Part shown: piece by piece, positions 4,912-6,576 of the stretch
How positions within the stretch are numbered: the first letter of the stretch is position 1
How the letters are laid out: each line of letters begins with the position of its first letter
Source: Nitrospinaceae bacterium
GTDB taxonomy: Bacteria > Nitrospinota > Nitrospinia > Nitrospinales > VA-1
NCBI GenBank assembly: GCA_029261675.1
Contig: JAJDBA010000127.1
Span: forward strand, 1 to 6,576
Direction of reading: 5' to 3'
Length of the DNA stretch: 6,576 nt
Notes under the pieces: generated by a model
Told to the model about the DNA's origin: nothing
Databases searched by the model: none
Seen by the model: the letters and a program-made list of their open reading frames with translations, nothing else
Position numbers and translations under genes: made by a program

Positions 4912-6576
4912 CTAGATTTTAAACCTATTAACAAGACCTTGAAGGTCTGTTGCTAGTTTTGAAAGCTCATTTGCAGCATCTCGTGTCTGACTAGACCCTT
5001 GTGTTGTCTCTTCAGCCGCAGATGAAACACCTGAGATATTTTGTGCTATTTCAGCGACACCTTTTGCGGCATCCGAAACATTACGCGTCATCTCACTCGT
5101 TGTCGCGCTCTGCTCTTCAACAGCACTCGCAATGGTGTTTGAAATATCATTGATCTTGTTAATGATTTCACTGATCTCACTGATGGCCTCAACTGCATCG
5201 CCCGTATTCGACTGGATCGTCTGAACTTTGCCGCTGATCTCTTCAGTGGCTTTCGCCGTCTGATTCGCCAACTCTTTTACCTCATTGGCTACCACCGCAA
5301 ATCCTTTACCGGCCTCACCCGCTCTGGCAGCCTCGATGGTTGCATTCAAGGCTAGCAGATTGGTTTGTTCTGCAATAGAGGTAATTACTTTTACCACTTC
5401 ACCAATTTCCTTAGAGCTTTCACCGAGGGTGCTGATAGTATCGTTGGTTCTTTTCGCAACCTCGACTGCCTCTGTAGAAATTTTTGCCGCTTGAGAAGAG
5501 TTTTCAGAGATTTCTCTAATACTAGCTCCCATCTCTTCAGAACCAGTTGCAACCGTCTGGACATTGTTCCCCACTTCGTCACTTGCAGACGCCACCACAC
5601 CTGCTTGTGCGGAGGTCTCTTCAGCATTGGCTGACATGGTTGTACTGGTAGCTGTAAGCTCTTCTGCAGCAGCACTGACTGATTCGGCGTTCTGACCTAT
5701 TTCTCCAATATCATTCCTTAAGGTTTGGAAAAACTTAGACAGGCTTTCACCCATCTGCCCGATTGCATCGGAACCCGAAACAGGAATTTCCTGAGTCAGA
5801 TCACCTCCAGCCGCAGAGTTAACAACAGTCAGCATGGAATTAACTTTATCCTGCAGTTCCTTAGCTTGCTGTTGCTCTTTATCTGCCACTTCTTTATCTC
5901 TTGCTGCTTTTTCCTCAACAACTCTTCTTTCCTGCTCAGCCTGTTCAGTTCGGAGAGCTTCTTGCTCTTTGGCAGCCTGCTCTCTTTCCTGTTCAGCGAC
6001 TATCTTAGCCGTAATAATTTCCCAAGAAAGCATGGGTCCAAGGTAGTTCTGATTCTGATCTATTACCGCACTGACAATCAACTCAACTGTCTCCGACCCT
6101 AACTGGATGTTGGTTTTAATCGGCAAATTTTTTGGATTAGCGAGTATGTTCCTTTGATGATTCGGGTTTTTATGAAACTTATCTATAGAGGTTCCAATAA
6201 CTTCGTTGGCCCTGACAGGAAGATACTGTTCTAGCTTTTTCAGAATTTCCATTGACTCCGGGTTCATATATTGAATCACCAAGTCAGTCCCCGCAAACAA
6301 AGTTCCCTTCGGTGTATTTTCCATCATGGAAACAATCTTCGCGGTTTCAGCCTCAGCTTTCTTCTGCGATTTCAGGAAAAATGAAATGCCCACCACCATC
6401 ATAACAACCAGAACAACTACAAAAACAGAAATTCCAATAACTTTGTTGAGCATAGATCCATTGCTTGCCAATTGAGTGCCAATAGGAGAAATAACTTCAA
6501 GAACCCCACGAACATCATTCAGTTTCCAATCATCTTTCGGGGTGTCCGGCCGACTGTTATGACAATTCACACAAGC
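4912..6576 (-). CDS. Methyl-accepting chemotaxis protein with heme (CXXCH, Tll0287-like) and PAS sensor domains; 5' end outside window
   Basis: This is a membrane chemoreceptor that would control CheA/CheW and so flagellar bias. The frame is open to the window edge. Numbering from the first visible codon (A1), ACVNCHNSRP at 1-10 is a covalent heme site. With DWK and DVRGVLEV (about 16-28) it matches the end of a Tll0287-like/DUF3365 periplasmic domain. One membrane helix follows (about 46-68), then a cytoplasmic PAS domain (about 82-190, with FHKNPNHQR near 134-142). A Glu/Gln/Ala-rich coiled coil runs from about 192 to 242, and a HAMP-like segment with GGDLTQEIPV from about 243 to 295. The MCP signalling hairpin fills the rest, with its tip at NATIEAARAGE (411-421). 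The C-terminus ends LVNRFKI, without a CheR/CheB-tethering pentapeptide. The GTG at 6570 is not the start, because it falls inside the heme motif. The N-terminal part of the heme domain and any first membrane helix or signal peptide lie outside the window. Confidence 0.92.
   Translation of the reverse strand, partial: ACVNCHNSRPDTPKDDWKLNDVRGVLEVISPIGTQLASNGSMLNKVIGISVFVVVLVVMMVVGISFFLKSQKKAEAETAKIVSMMENTPKGTLFAGTDLVIQYMNPESMEILKKLEQYLPVRANEVIGTSIDKFHKNPNHQRNILANPKNLPIKTNIQLGSETVELIVSAVIDQNQNYLGPMLSWEIITAKIVAEQEREQAAKEQEALRTEQAEQERRVVEEKAARDKEVADKEQQQAKELQDKVNSMLTVVNSAAGGDLTQEIPVSGSDAIGQMGESLSKFFQTLRNDIGEIGQNAESVSAAAEELTATSTTMSANAEETSAQAGVVASASDEVGNNVQTVATGSEEMGASIREISENSSQAAKISTEAVEVAKRTNDTISTLGESSKEIGEVVKVITSIAEQTNLLALNATIEAARAGEAGKGFAVVANEVKELANQTAKATEEISGKVQTIQSNTGDAVEAISEISEIINKINDISNTIASAVEEQSATTSEMTRNVSDAAKGVAEIAQNISGVSSAAEETTQGSSQTRDAANELSKLATDLQGLVNRFKI

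Noticed and set aside
5391..5675. Minus-strand frame of 94 codons overlapping the receptor
   Set aside because: It lies in a shifted frame of the repetitive MCP signalling region. Its Gln/Leu/Arg-rich product is an artefact of codon bias.
5868..6000. Low-complexity stretch rich in CTGCTC/TTGCTC-like words as a DNA repeat
   Set aside because: It is the Glu/Gln/Ala coiled-coil coding region of the receptor. The codons are imperfectly repeated and no exact tandem unit is present.
4912..6570. GTG at 6570 as the start of the chemoreceptor
   Set aside because: The GTG is the Val codon inside ACVNCH. The frame is open to the window edge, and starting there would break the heme motif and leave no periplasmic domain.

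Overview
The window reads as chromosomal DNA of a Gram-negative bacterium with moderately low GC. It holds seven protein-coding genes, two of them cut by the window edges. Evidence for Gram-negative is a secreted c-type heme protein, a membrane chemoreceptor whose heme module must be periplasmic, and UbiX. The lineage cannot be fixed from this sequence. A deltaproteobacterial or Nitrospinota-like source is only a guess from gene content. I see no tRNA or rRNA gene, CRISPR array, insertion sequence or phage gene.

Layout: positions 1-312 (+) are the C-terminal part of folK (folate synthesis). Tail to tail with it, sharing 6 bp, ends a compact minus-strand operon transcribed tmk (3835-3227), ubiX (3230-2676), a nifS/iscS-type cysteine desulfurase (2657-1491), thiI (1494-307). 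Two of its junctions are 4-bp ATGA overlaps and the third gap is 18 bp, so the four genes are probably cotranscribed and translationally coupled. A candidate sigma70-type promoter lies at 3927-3955. tmk starts at TTG.

Upstream, also on the minus strand, are two redox/heme-type genes: a secreted Tll0287-like (DUF3365) mono-heme protein (4837-4073), and before it a methyl-accepting chemotaxis protein (4912-6576, 5' end outside the window). The first visible codons of the chemoreceptor encode a CVNCH heme site, followed by a membrane helix, a PAS domain, a long charged coiled coil, a HAMP-like segment and the signalling hairpin. A strong intrinsic terminator (4866-4898) separates the two genes.

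How they work together: the desulfurase can supply persulfide sulfur to ThiI, which lacks the rhodanese domain, most likely for 4-thiouridine in tRNA. tmk and ubiX are housekeeping genes (dTDP synthesis; prenylated-FMN cofactor) with no obvious functional link to these. The heme chemoreceptor and the free heme protein share the same sensor family and may form a redox- or gas-sensing taxis module. This pair is the most interesting part of the window, though each family is already known.
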